Below the pieces are notes generated by a model. It did no database searches. It was not told where the DNA came from and saw only the letters and a list, made by a program, of their open reading frames with translations. A DNA stretch of 64,000 nt from Amycolatopsis japonica. Its GTDB lineage: Bacteria; Actinomycetota; Actinomycetes; Mycobacteriales; Pseudonocardiaceae. Positions 18,786 to 26,823 of the stretch are shown one piece after another; position 1 is the stretch's first letter; each line of letters opens with the position of its first letter. The stretch covers positions 1,922,001 to 1,986,000 of the forward strand of contig NZ_CP008953.1 in the NCBI RefSeq assembly GCF_000732925.1, written 5' to 3'. Made by a program: the position numbers and the translations under genes.

Positions 18786-20090
18786 GTGTCGAGTACCCCC
18801 TGGTTCTGGATCGTTGTCGTTGCCGTCGTGGTCCTGGTCGCCGTTCTGGTGGCCGGGCTGCTCATCGCGCGCCGCCGCCGGATCAGCCTGGACGAGTCCA
18901 AGGCTGCCGACGTCGTCGAGAAGCCGAAGGGCGGCGGTTATACCGCGACAGGCGGGATCGCGCTCGCGCCTGGTGGCGAGAAGACCGAAGAGCCGGAGCA
19001 CCCGGTCGAGGACCGTCCCGAGACCGACGGCCAGCCCGCCGTCGGGGACGACGCGGCGGTGCCCCGGGATTCCGCGCAGCGCACGGTGCGCGACGTCGAA
19101 CTTCCCGAACCCGCCGAGGAAGTGGCCCCCGAGCCCGCTCCCGCCGAAGAGATCGCACCGGCCACCGGACGCCTGGAGCGGCTGCGCGGCAGGCTGGGCA
19201 AATCCCGTTCGGTGTTCGGGCAGAGCCTGCTCGGCCTGCTGGGCGCCGGCGACCTGGACGAGGACTCGTGGCAGGACGTCGAGGACACGCTGCTCATGGC
19301 GGACCTGGGAGCCGCGACGACCACCGAGATCGTCGAACGTCTTCGTGACGAGCTGAAGCGCCGCGCCGTGCGGACCTCGGAGGAGGCGCGCACGGTCTTG
19401 CAGGAGGTGCTGACCGCCGCCCTGTCGACCGACGCGGTGCGAGCCGTCCGCGCGCTGCCGCACACCGTCGACGGGAAGAAACAGCCCGCCGTCGTGCTGG
19501 TCGCCGGGGTCAACGGCACCGGCAAGACCACCACCACCGGCAAACTCGCCCGCGTGCTCGTCGCGCAGGGGAGCACCGTGGTGCTCGGCGCGGCCGACAC
19601 CTTCCGCGCCGCCGCGGCGGACCAGCTCCAGACTTGGGCCGAGCGCGTGGGCGCCGAGGTCGTGCGCGGCAAGGAAGGCGCGGACCCGGCGGCGGTCGCC
19701 TTCGACGCCGTCAAACGCGGCACCGAGGCGGGCGTGGACGCGGTCCTGGTCGACACCGCCGGCCGCCTGCACACCAAGACCGGCCTGATGGACGAGCTGG
19801 GCAAGGTCAAGCGAGTCGTCGAGAAGCAGGCCAAGGTCGACGAGGTGCTGCTAGTGCTCGACGCCACCACCGGGCAGAACGGGCTGATGCAGGCCCGCGT
19901 GTTCTCGGAGGTCATCGACGTCACCGGCATCGTGCTGACCAAACTGGACGGCACCGCGAAGGGCGGCATCGTCTTCCAGGTGCAGCGTGAACTCGGGGTG
20001 CCGGTGAAGCTGGTCGGCCTCGGTGAGGGGCCGGACGATCTGGCGCCGTTCGAGCCTGGCGCGTTCGTCGAGGCCCTGCTCAGCAGCTAG
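18786..20090 (+). CDS. ftsY: Signal recognition particle receptor FtsY
   Basis: FtsY is the SRP receptor GTPase that docks ribosomes making membrane proteins. The 434-residue product has an N-terminal transmembrane anchor (WFWIVVVAVVVLVAVLVAG), typical of actinobacteria, then an acidic Pro/Glu-rich linker. The NG domain has the P-loop GVNGTGKTTTT near residue 241, DTAGRLHTK near 322 and TKLDGTAKGG near 384. The GTG at 18786 was chosen because it begins directly before the anchor; the frame remains open upstream without conserved sequence. Confidence 0.96.
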   Translation: MSSTPWFWIVVVAVVVLVAVLVAGLLIARRRRISLDESKAADVVEKPKGGGYTATGGIALAPGGEKTEEPEHPVEDRPETDGQPAVGDDAAVPRDSAQRTVRDVELPEPAEEVAPEPAPAEEIAPATGRLERLRGRLGKSRSVFGQSLLGLLGAGDLDEDSWQDVEDTLLMADLGAATTTEIVERLRDELKRRAVRTSEEARTVLQEVLTAALSTDAVRAVRALPHTVDGKKQPAVVLVAGVNGTGKTTTTGKLARVLVAQGSTVVLGAADTFRAAAADQLQTWAERVGAEVVRGKEGADPAAVAFDAVKRGTEAGVDAVLVDTAGRLHTKTGLMDELGKVKRVVEKQAKVDEVLLVLDATTGQNGLMQARVFSEVIDVTGIVLTKLDGTAKGGIVFQVQRELGVPVKLVGLGEGPDDLAPFEPGAFVEALLSS

Positions 20091-20096
20091 CGGGAT

Positions 20097-20149
20097 GCTA
20101 TGAAAGGTCCTTTCCTTGCAAAATTTGCAAGGAAAGGACCTTTCATAGC
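20097..20149. terminator. 53-bp perfect hairpin between convergent genes, copy 2
   Basis: Same element as 10394-10446: 26-bp perfect arms around one base, here between ftsY and a convergent efflux-pump gene. The left arm reads GCTATGAAAGGTCC, against GGACC in copy 1. The matching change in the right arm keeps the stem intact. Confidence 0.8.
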
Positions 20150-20154
20150 GCGCG

Positions 20155-21651
20155 TCAGGCAGTGACAGGGACGTTCTCGTCCGGGGAAACCGGCGCGGTC
20201 TTCTTGTCGCGCATCACCAGGAACGCGACCACCGCCGCCGCCAGCACACCGACCGCGCTCACCAGGAACGTCGTCGACATCGCCGAGGTGAACGACTCAC
20301 GGGCCGCGGCGATGAGACCGTCGTTACCGGTCGCGAAGGCGTCGCCGATCGAAAGTCGCGCTTGCGCCGGGGCGTCGCCGGGCATGTGCGAGGTGAACAG
20401 GCTCGACACGATGCTGCCCAGGATCGCGATGCCGAGCGCGGCGCCCAGCTGCTGGATGGTGTCGTTGAGCGCGGAGCCGACGCCGGCCTGCTCCTCCGGG
20501 ACCTCGCCCATCAATGCCGCGATCGCCGACGGCATCGCCACCCCGCCGCCCGCGCCGAGCAGGAACAGCGCGGCCGCGGGCAACAGGAAGCCCTCGTTCG
20601 CCGACATCGTCGCGAGCAGGCCGAAGCCGCCCGCCATCACGATCATCCCGGCCGTGGTCAGCGCCCGGTTGCCGATCTTCTGGCCCAGCGTGGCACCGAG
20701 GGTGTTGAACAGCAGCGACGCGACGGCCATCGGGATGAACGCGAGACCCGCCTCGGTCGGGGTGTAGCCGAGCACGAACTGCAGGTACTGGGTCAGGAGC
20801 AGCAGCAGACCGCCGTTGCCGATCTGCACCAGCGTGAGCGACAGGCTGCCGCCGCTGAAGTTGCGCTTGCGGAACAGCTTCAGCGGGACCATCGGCGACG
20901 GCGTGTGCCGCTCCCAGAACACGAAGCCGGTCAGGCACACGATCGCGACCGCCAGCGGGATCAGGGTTCCGGCTTCGGCGGGGCCGTGCTTGGGCAGCTC
21001 GATGATCGTCCAGACCAGCGAGACCATGCCCGCCGCGGAAAGGACGGCGCCGAGCGGGTCCGGCTTCTGCCACGGGCCCCGGGATTCGGGCATCAGTGTG
21101 AGCGCGGCGATCACCGCGATGACGACGATCGGCACGTTGATCAGGAACACCGCGCCCCACCAGAACCACGCGATCAGCACGCCGCCCAGCACCGGGCCGC
21201 CGATCAGGCCGATCATCGCGACCGCGCTCCACGCCGCCATCGCCTTGCGGCGCTCCTCGTCGTCGAAGACGGTGATCAGGATCGACAGGGTGCTCGGCAT
21301 GATCAGCGCGCCGCCGACACCCATCACCGCGCGGGACGCGATCAGTTCGAGCGGGTTCGTGGCGAACGCCGCGACGAGTGAGGCCACCCCGAACAGGAGG
21401 AGGCCGATGATCATCACCTTCCGGCGCCCGAACCGGTCGCCGAGGCTTCCCGACGTGAGCAGCAGCCCGGCGAACACCAGGATGTAGGAGTCCAGGATCC
21501 ATTGCGTGTCCTGGGCGCTCGCGCCGAGATCTTCGGCCAGCGGCGGCACGGCGACGGTCAGCACCATGTTGTCGACGACCAGCACGAGCGTGCTCAGGCA
21601 AAGGACGATCAGGATCCACCAGCGGCGTGGATCGCGGATGGGCGCGTTCAT
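20155..21651 (-). CDS. MFS multidrug efflux transporter (DHA2, EmrB/QacA type)
   Basis: A 498-residue proton-driven exporter with about 14 hydrophobic segments, which fits the DHA2 subfamily. The MFS motif A is present as SGSLGDRFGRRKVM after the second helix, and motif C-like GPVLGGVLIAW in helix five. It is transcribed away from a TetR-type gene across a 107-bp region with repeated GTACGCA half-sites, the usual layout of a drug pump and its repressor. The substrate cannot be read from sequence. Confidence 0.92.
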   Translation of the reverse strand: MNAPIRDPRRWWILIVLCLSTLVLVVDNMVLTVAVPPLAEDLGASAQDTQWILDSYILVFAGLLLTSGSLGDRFGRRKVMIIGLLLFGVASLVAAFATNPLELIASRAVMGVGGALIMPSTLSILITVFDDEERRKAMAAWSAVAMIGLIGGPVLGGVLIAWFWWGAVFLINVPIVVIAVIAALTLMPESRGPWQKPDPLGAVLSAAGMVSLVWTIIELPKHGPAEAGTLIPLAVAIVCLTGFVFWERHTPSPMVPLKLFRKRNFSGGSLSLTLVQIGNGGLLLLLTQYLQFVLGYTPTEAGLAFIPMAVASLLFNTLGATLGQKIGNRALTTAGMIVMAGGFGLLATMSANEGFLLPAAALFLLGAGGGVAMPSAIAALMGEVPEEQAGVGSALNDTIQQLGAALGIAILGSIVSSLFTSHMPGDAPAQARLSIGDAFATGNDGLIAAARESFTSAMSTTFLVSAVGVLAAAVVAFLVMRDKKTAPVSPDENVPVTA

Positions 21652-21671
21652 CGGGAAACCCCCAGAAGTGT

Positions 21672-21727
21672 TGCGTACGTTGTTCGGCTGATGCGCACAC
21701 TGTACGCAGAACGAAACGCCGTACGCA
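21672..21727. promoter_or_regulatory. Divergent operator with three GTACGCA half-sites
   Basis: TGCGTAC at 21672-21678 and GTACGCA at 21702-21708 form an inverted pair. A further GTACGCA lies at 21721-21727 in direct orientation to the second. All lie between the MFS gene and the tetR start. A -10-like TAAAGT at 21746-21751 places transcription start near the tetR ATG (21759), so that mRNA may be leaderless. The repressor is inferred to be the adjacent TetR protein. Confidence 0.5.
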
Positions 21728-21758
21728 AGGGGGTACTTCGTGCGCTAAAGTGGGCGGC

Positions 21759-22490
21759 ATGTCAGTCGATGAACAGCCGATCCAGTCGGTGTGGACCCGC
21801 CCTCGCCGGAAGCGGGATCAGCCCGCGTTGAGTCAGGCGCAGATCGTCGCCGAGGCCGTCCGGCTCCTGGACGTCGAAGGTGTCGACGCGCTGAGCATGC
21901 GCAGGCTGGGCACCGCGCTGAACGCGGGCGCGACCTCGCTGTACCGGCACGTGGCCAACCGCGACGAGCTGATCGAACTGGTCGTCGACGAGGTCTACGG
22001 CGAGATCACCGTGCCGGACGGCGATGATCCGGCGCGGTGGCGTGAAGCGGCCGTCGTGGGGGCGGAAAGTGTCCGCGCGATGATCCTGCGGCACCCGTGG
22101 GTGGCTTCACTGCTCGGCTCGGTCGGCCTGTCGTACCTCGGGCCGAACGTCATGCGGCTCAACGAGCGGCTGCTGGGTGTCTTCGTGAGCGCGGGCTTCC
22201 CCGGCGACGAGGCGAACCAGGCGATCAGCGCGGTCATCTCCTACGTCATCGGCATGGGGACGACGGAGGCGGCGTGGCTCACCACCGTCGCCAAGAGCGG
22301 CCAGGGTGAGCGTGAATGGGCGGAACGTCTGCGTCCCGCCGTCGAGGAGGCCGCGCGCGAACACCCGCACCAGCGGGAAATGCTGGCCAGGGGAGAGGAC
22401 GAAGCCGATCCTGTCCGGCTTCGCGACGAGAAGTTCCGCTACGGGCTGGACAGGATGCTCGACGGTTTGGAGACCAGGCTCAAACGGTGA
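21759..22490 (+). CDS. TetR family repressor, probable regulator of the adjacent efflux pump
   Basis: The 243-residue protein has an N-terminal helix-turn-helix (about 28-75; TSLYRHVANRDELIELV is the recognition region) and a C-terminal ligand domain of the TetR_C type seen in tetracycline-class and related repressors. It begins with a basic Arg/Lys-rich extension. The start at 21759 fits the divergent promoter. Its last 11 bases overlap the end of the convergent iclR-type gene. A role as local repressor of the MFS pump is inferred from the divergent layout. Confidence 0.9.
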   Translation: MSVDEQPIQSVWTRPRRKRDQPALSQAQIVAEAVRLLDVEGVDALSMRRLGTALNAGATSLYRHVANRDELIELVVDEVYGEITVPDGDDPARWREAAVVGAESVRAMILRHPWVASLLGSVGLSYLGPNVMRLNERLLGVFVSAGFPGDEANQAISAVISYVIGMGTTEAAWLTTVAKSGQGEREWAERLRPAVEEAAREHPHQREMLARGEDEADPVRLRDEKFRYGLDRMLDGLETRLKR

Positions 22491-23256
22491 CGCCGTCCTT
22501 CGAGAGGGTCGAGCCGAGCGAGGTCGCGATCCGCTGGACGACGGGCGCGATCCGCTCGACGGCCTCCATCGTGAGCCGCCCCGAAGGCCCGGACACCGAG
22601 ACCGCCGCCGGCACCGGCGCGCCCGGGACCGCGACGGCCACGCAACGGACGCCCAGTTCCTGCTCCGCTTCGTCGAGCGCGTAACCCTGTTGGGCGATCT
22701 TCGCCAGCTCCAGCAGGAGCGCGTCCTGGTCGGTGAAGGTGTGCTCGGTGTAGGAGGGCATCCCCGTCCGGGCGAGCAGCGCCGTGACGTCTTCGGACGG
22801 CAGATGCGCGAGCATCGCCTTGCCCACGCCGGTGCCGTGCGGCAGGAGCCGCCGCCCGACCTCGGTGAACATCCGCATCGAGTGCTTCGACGGCACCTGG
22901 GCGACGTACACGACCTCGTCCCGCTCCAGGACGGCGAGGTTCGCGGTCTCGCCCACCTCGTCGACCAGCTCCGCGAGCAGCGGGCGCGCCCACGAGCCGA
23001 ACTGCATGCTGGCGTTCTCACCCAGCCGGATGAGCCGGGCGCCCAGGGCGTACCGGCGGTTGGTGTTCTGCCGGACGTAGCCCAGATCCACCAGGGTCCT
23101 GATCAGCCGGTGGATGGTCGGCATCGGCAGCCCGGACAGGGTCGCCAGCTCCGAAAGGCTGGCCTCCCCGCCCGTGTCCGCGAGATGCTCGAGGAGCTCG
23201 AAGGCCCGCTGAAGGGACTGGACGCCGCCATCGCGCCCGTTCTTCTCCGCTGCCAC
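22480..23256 (-). CDS. IclR family regulator, divergent from malate synthase
   Basis: The 258-residue protein has a winged HTH at about 10-70 (ASLSELATLSGLPMPTIHRL) and an IclR effector domain ending near 245. IclR proteins of this type (IclR, AllR) control glyoxylate bypass or allantoin use and respond to glyoxylate-like ligands. It faces aceB across a 103-bp gap containing a 15-bp palindrome. A similar palindrome precedes allB 21 kb away. This suggests an AllR-like regulator; the equivalence is inference. Confidence 0.9.
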   Translation of the reverse strand: MAAEKNGRDGGVQSLQRAFELLEHLADTGGEASLSELATLSGLPMPTIHRLIRTLVDLGYVRQNTNRRYALGARLIRLGENASMQFGSWARPLLAELVDEVGETANLAVLERDEVVYVAQVPSKHSMRMFTEVGRRLLPHGTGVGKAMLAHLPSEDVTALLARTGMPSYTEHTFTDQDALLLELAKIAQQGYALDEAEQELGVRCVAVAVPGAPVPAAVSVSGPSGRLTMEAVERIAPVVQRIATSLGSTLSKDGVTV

Positions 23257-23284
23257 CGTGGTACTCCTTACGTCGGCGTTGATG

Positions 23285-23299
23285 TTCCGCTATGCAGAA
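23285..23299. promoter_or_regulatory. Candidate IclR/AllR operator in iclR-aceB gap
   Basis: TTCCGCTATGCAGAA is an imperfect odd-centred palindrome (5 of 7 arm positions match). It agrees at 10 of 15 positions with the perfect palindrome in front of allB (44269-44283). Its location between a divergent regulator and its likely target fits autoregulation and aceB control. Confidence 0.45.
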
Positions 23300-23359
23300 A
23301 CTATAGTCCGTCATGTAAAACCGTAGGGACGTTATCTTTCCGAACTCGGGGTGTTACTC

Positions 23360-24937
23360 ATGTCTGAAGCTCAGGTGCTCGGCGATCCGGTCGAGCGCGG
23401 GGACGAAATCCTCACGCCGGAGGCGCTCGCCTTCCTCGCCGGCCTGCACGAGGCCTTCGCCGCCCGCCGCGACGAGCTGCTGCAGGCCAGGAGCAAGCGC
23501 CGCGAGGAGGCCAGGACCACCGGCAAGCTGGACTTCCTGCCCGAGACCAAGGAGATCCGCGAGGGCGACTGGCAGGTGGCCGAAGCCCCGCCCGCCCTGC
23601 GCGACCGCCGCGTCGAGATCACCGGTCCGACCGACCGCAAGATGACCATCAACGCGCTGAACTCCGGCGCCAAGGTCTGGCTCGCCGACCTCGAAGACGC
23701 CAACACGCCGCACTGGGCGAACGTCGTCTCCGGCCAGGTCAACCTGTACGACGCGGTCCGCGAGACCATCACGCTGGAGAGCGGCGGCAAGAGCTACGCG
23801 CTGAAGGACGACGTCGAGCACGCGACCATCGTCGTCCGTCCGCGCGGCTGGCACCTCGACGAGCGCGGCCTTTCCTTCGGCGGACGCCAGGCCGTCGGCG
23901 CGCTGGTCGACTTCGGCCTGCACTTCTTCCACAACGCGCAGGAGCTGCTCAACCGCGGCAAGGGCCCGTACTTCTACCTGCCGAAGATGGAGAGCCACCT
24001 CGAAGCGCGGCTCTGGAACGACGTCTTCACCCACGCGGAGAAGACGCTCGGCATCGAGCACGGCACCGTCCGCGCGACCGTGCTGATCGAGACCATCCCG
24101 GCCGCGTTCGAGATGGAGGAGATCCTCTACGAACTGCGCGAGCACGCCTCCGGCCTCAACGCCGGCCGCTGGGACTACCTGTTCAGCGTCATCAAGTACT
24201 TCCGTGACGCGGGCGAGAAGTTCGTCCTGCCGGACCGCAACTCGGTCACCATGACCGCGCCGTTCATGCGCGCGTACACCGAACTGCTGGTGCGCACCTG
24301 CCACAAGCGCGGCGCGTTCGCGATCGGCGGGATGGCCGCGTTCATCCCGAACCGCAAGGACCCGGAAGTCACCGCCGCGGCGCTCGACAAGGTCCGCGCT
24401 GACAAGAGCCGCGAGGCGGGAGACGGCTTCGACGGTTCCTGGGTCGCGCACCCCGGCATGGTGGACATCTGCCGCGAGGAGTTCGACAAGGTCCTCGGCG
24501 ACAAGCCGAACCAGCTCGACCGCACCCGCGACGAGGTGTCCGTCACCGCAGACCAGCTGCTCGACGCGGCTTCGACGCCGGGTGGCGCCACCGCGGCCGG
24601 TCTGCGTGCCGCCGTCGACGTCGGCATCCGCTACATCGCCTCCTGGCTGAGCGGGAACGGCGCGGCGGCCATCCACAACCTGATGGAGGACGCGGCCACC
24701 GCGGAGATCTCGCGTTCGCAGGTGTGGCAGTGGGTGCGCAACGGCACGCAGCTCGACACCGGCGACAAGGTCACCGCCGAACTGGTGCGCGGCGTGCTGG
24801 CCGAGGTCCGCGGCGAACTCGCCGCCGAGATCAAGCCGGAACTGCTGGAGCCCGCCGTCGAGCTGTTCGAGCAGGTCGCGCTCGCCGACGAGTTCCCGGA
24901 CTTCCTGACCCTGCCCGCCTACGAACGGATCAAGTAG
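23360..24937 (+). CDS. aceB: Malate synthase A
   Basis: Condenses glyoxylate with acetyl-CoA to malate. The 525-residue length matches the A-type enzyme. The family signature is visible as EHASGLNAGRWDYLFS near residue 260, and the catalytic-region HPGMVDICREEFD follows near 370. The ATG at 23360 is preferred over an in-frame GTG at 23351. No isocitrate lyase is nearby, and an IclR-type regulator is divergent. Here the enzyme probably consumes glyoxylate from allantoin breakdown rather than serving a local glyoxylate bypass. Confidence 0.96.
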   Translation: MSEAQVLGDPVERGDEILTPEALAFLAGLHEAFAARRDELLQARSKRREEARTTGKLDFLPETKEIREGDWQVAEAPPALRDRRVEITGPTDRKMTINALNSGAKVWLADLEDANTPHWANVVSGQVNLYDAVRETITLESGGKSYALKDDVEHATIVVRPRGWHLDERGLSFGGRQAVGALVDFGLHFFHNAQELLNRGKGPYFYLPKMESHLEARLWNDVFTHAEKTLGIEHGTVRATVLIETIPAAFEMEEILYELREHASGLNAGRWDYLFSVIKYFRDAGEKFVLPDRNSVTMTAPFMRAYTELLVRTCHKRGAFAIGGMAAFIPNRKDPEVTAAALDKVRADKSREAGDGFDGSWVAHPGMVDICREEFDKVLGDKPNQLDRTRDEVSVTADQLLDAASTPGGATAAGLRAAVDVGIRYIASWLSGNGAAAIHNLMEDAATAEISRSQVWQWVRNGTQLDTGDKVTAELVRGVLAEVRGELAAEIKPELLEPAVELFEQVALADEFPDFLTLPAYERIK

Positions 24938-24941
24938 ACAA

Positions 24942-26138
24942 ATGGGGAACGGGCGGCTCACCGAGGACGTCTACACCGCCGCTGACGCGCGCCTCGCAGA
25001 GGCCGACGCGCGCGTCACGGCCAAGTACCCCGGCGAGCCGCCCGGCCGCCAGCCCGTGCACACCGTGTACGTGCCCGCGTCGCAGTACAAGACGCGGCTC
25101 GTGGCGGATTGGGGCAAGCGGGCCCTGCGGGTCTTCGGTGAACACGCGGACCAGCTGGGCCTGGACGCCGACATCGCCGACCGGGTCCGGACCAAACTGC
25201 TGACCGAGCCGATCGAAGACCTGCGGATCGACTTCGAGGACGGCCTCGGCAGGCCCGGCGACGACGAAGAGGACGCCATCGCGCTCGCCGCGGGGCGGAC
25301 CCTCGCCGTCACGGGCGGCACGCCGTTCGTCGGCATCCGGTTCAAGAGCTTCGAAGCCGCGACCCGCCGCCGTGGTATCCGCACGCTCGATCTCTTCCTG
25401 GCCGGATTACTGGAAAGCGGACCGCTGCCGGACGGTTTCGTCGTCACGCTGCCGAAGGTGACCGCCGTCGAACAGGTCGAGGTGGCGGCGGACGTCATGG
25501 AGCGTCTCGAATCCGCGTACGGCCTGGCAGAGGGCGCCTTGCGGTTCGAGGTCCAGATCGAAACCGCGCAGTCCATTGTGGACATCGATGGAACGGTGGC
25601 GGTCCCGCGGATCATCGAAGCCGCGCGCGGCCGCTGTTCCAGCCTGCACTACGGCACCTACGACTACAGCGCCGGGCTCGGGATCAGCGCCGAGTACCAG
25701 AGCATGGAACACCCGGCCGCCGATTTCGCCAAGCAGCTCATGCAGGTTTCGGCCGCGGGCACCGGCGTCCGGCTTTCGGACGGCTCGACGAACAAACTGC
25801 CCGTCGGCGACGCGATCCTCCCGGCTTGGCGCGAACACCTGCGCTTGGTGCGGCGCTCGCTGGAGCGGGGTTTCTATCAGGGCTGGGACCTGCATCCGCA
25901 TCAGCTGCCGACCCGGTTCGCCGCCACGTACGCGTTCTTCCGCGAGGGTTTCCCGGCTGCGCTGGGCCGGCTGCGGGATTATGCGGACCAGACCGGGCGT
26001 GGGGTGCTGGACGAACCGGCGACCGCGCAGGCTCTGGCGAGCTTCTTGTTGCGGGGGTTGGATTGCGGGGCCGTGGATGCGGGGGAGCTTTCGTTTTCAC
26101 GGGCGGAGTTGGACGCTTACGCGCGAAGGACCGCGTGA
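24942..26138 (+). CDS. HpcH/CitE-like aldolase-lyase (DUF6986-type), downstream of aceB
   Basis: The 398-residue protein starts four bases after the aceB stop, so the two are co-transcribed. It has the elements of a CitE-like TIM barrel: RIDFEDG near 87, VGIRFKSFEA, FVVTLPKV, and FEVQIETAQS near 205 with the metal-binding Glu and Asp positions expected of the family. The conserved C-terminal part WDLHPHQLPTRFAATYAFF is typical of the DUF6986 group. The reaction is unknown. Cleavage or formation of a C-C bond involving glyoxylate or a malyl-type compound would fit the position. Confidence 0.75.
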   Translation: MGNGRLTEDVYTAADARLAEADARVTAKYPGEPPGRQPVHTVYVPASQYKTRLVADWGKRALRVFGEHADQLGLDADIADRVRTKLLTEPIEDLRIDFEDGLGRPGDDEEDAIALAAGRTLAVTGGTPFVGIRFKSFEAATRRRGIRTLDLFLAGLLESGPLPDGFVVTLPKVTAVEQVEVAADVMERLESAYGLAEGALRFEVQIETAQSIVDIDGTVAVPRIIEAARGRCSSLHYGTYDYSAGLGISAEYQSMEHPAADFAKQLMQVSAAGTGVRLSDGSTNKLPVGDAILPAWREHLRLVRRSLERGFYQGWDLHPHQLPTRFAATYAFFREGFPAALGRLRDYADQTGRGVLDEPATAQALASFLLRGLDCGAVDAGELSFSRAELDAYARRTA

Positions 26139-26331
26139 TAGCGGGCGAGAATCTCGTCCAGTGAGCCGCGGGCGCGGATCCGGCCTTCGTCCATCCAGAG
26201 GGCGGTGGTGCACAGTTCGCGCAGCAGTGCGCAAGGGCAGGTGCAAGTAGTCGCCCAGCCCGGTGAACTCGGCGATGTCGTCGACCCGTTTCTCCATCTT
26301 CTTGCGGCTCATGCCGCGGATCAGGATGTTC
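26117..26331 (-). pseudogene. Remnant of a Wzt-like ABC transporter ATPase
   Basis: Read on the minus strand, one frame gives ILIRGMSRKKMEKRVDDIAE and GLGDYLHLP. This is the Q-loop-to-signature region of polysaccharide-export ATPases (Wzt/TagH type). The text then jumps in another frame to LRELCTTALWMDEGRI and LDEILARYHAVLRA, which is the family's C-terminal end with a stop at 26117-26119. The Walker A half and the signature/Walker B part are missing, so at least a 5' truncation, an internal deletion and a frameshift have occurred. Its tail overlaps the 3' end of the preceding gene. Confidence 0.65.
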
Positions 26332-26540
26332 TCGTGGCGGTCGCCGAGCAGGCGGGAATGTCGGTGGGCGCGATCTATCGCCGGTTTTCGGCAAGAACCA
26401 ACTGCTGTACGCCGTGAAGGATCAGTTGCGATCCAGCGCGATTTCGTGGAGACGGCTCAGCCTTGTCTCGAGGAGATCCGCCTGGCGGATCGGGAAGTGG
26501 CGATCCGGATGATGAGCCGGACCATCATCGGATCCTGTGC
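26319..26540 (+). pseudogene. Remnant of a TetR family regulator
   Basis: Three frames in succession spell a TetR N-terminal half: VAVAEQAGMSVGAIYRRFS (HTH), then KNQLLYAVKDQL after a one-base shift, then IQRDFVETAQPCLEEIR and ADREVAIRMM after another. This is a classical HTH followed by helix four with at least two frameshifts. It runs opposite to the ABC remnant and meets its broken end. From about 26540 to 26823 no coding feature is visible apart from the hairpin at 26680. Confidence 0.6.
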
Positions 26541-26679
26541 ACCGGGCCGCCAGTGGCCGGTTCTGGTCGTGGGCTTTGGCTTATCTGGAGTCGGCTTAGA
26601 CCCTTTGGCGGGGAGGGCTTCGTCGCCGAGGCCGTGCCCTGAGGATCTCTACTCGGTGGTGACCGGTCCGGTGGTGATG

Positions 26680-26726
26680 GACTGTGTGGATTTTGGTGCG
26701 TTGGATGACCCGAAATCCACACAGTC
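26680..26726. terminator. Hairpin downstream of the HNH gene
   Basis: GACTGTGTGGATTT (26680-26693) and its exact complement AAATCCACACAGTC (26713-26726) form a 14-bp perfect stem with a 19-nt loop. It lies 98 bp past the stop of the minus-strand HNH gene and may terminate it. Confidence 0.55.
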
Positions 26727-26823
26727 GTGCGTGATCGGGGCTGGTGAACGACCGGATATCGGTGGAGCCCGGCGGGCATGACGAAGGGCCCGTCGCCGGC
26801 GTGGCCGACGGGCTCTTCGGGGT

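Noticed and set aside
23360..24937. Glyoxylate bypass operon (aceA-aceB)
   Set aside because: No isocitrate lyase in the window; the neighbours point to glyoxylate from allantoin instead.
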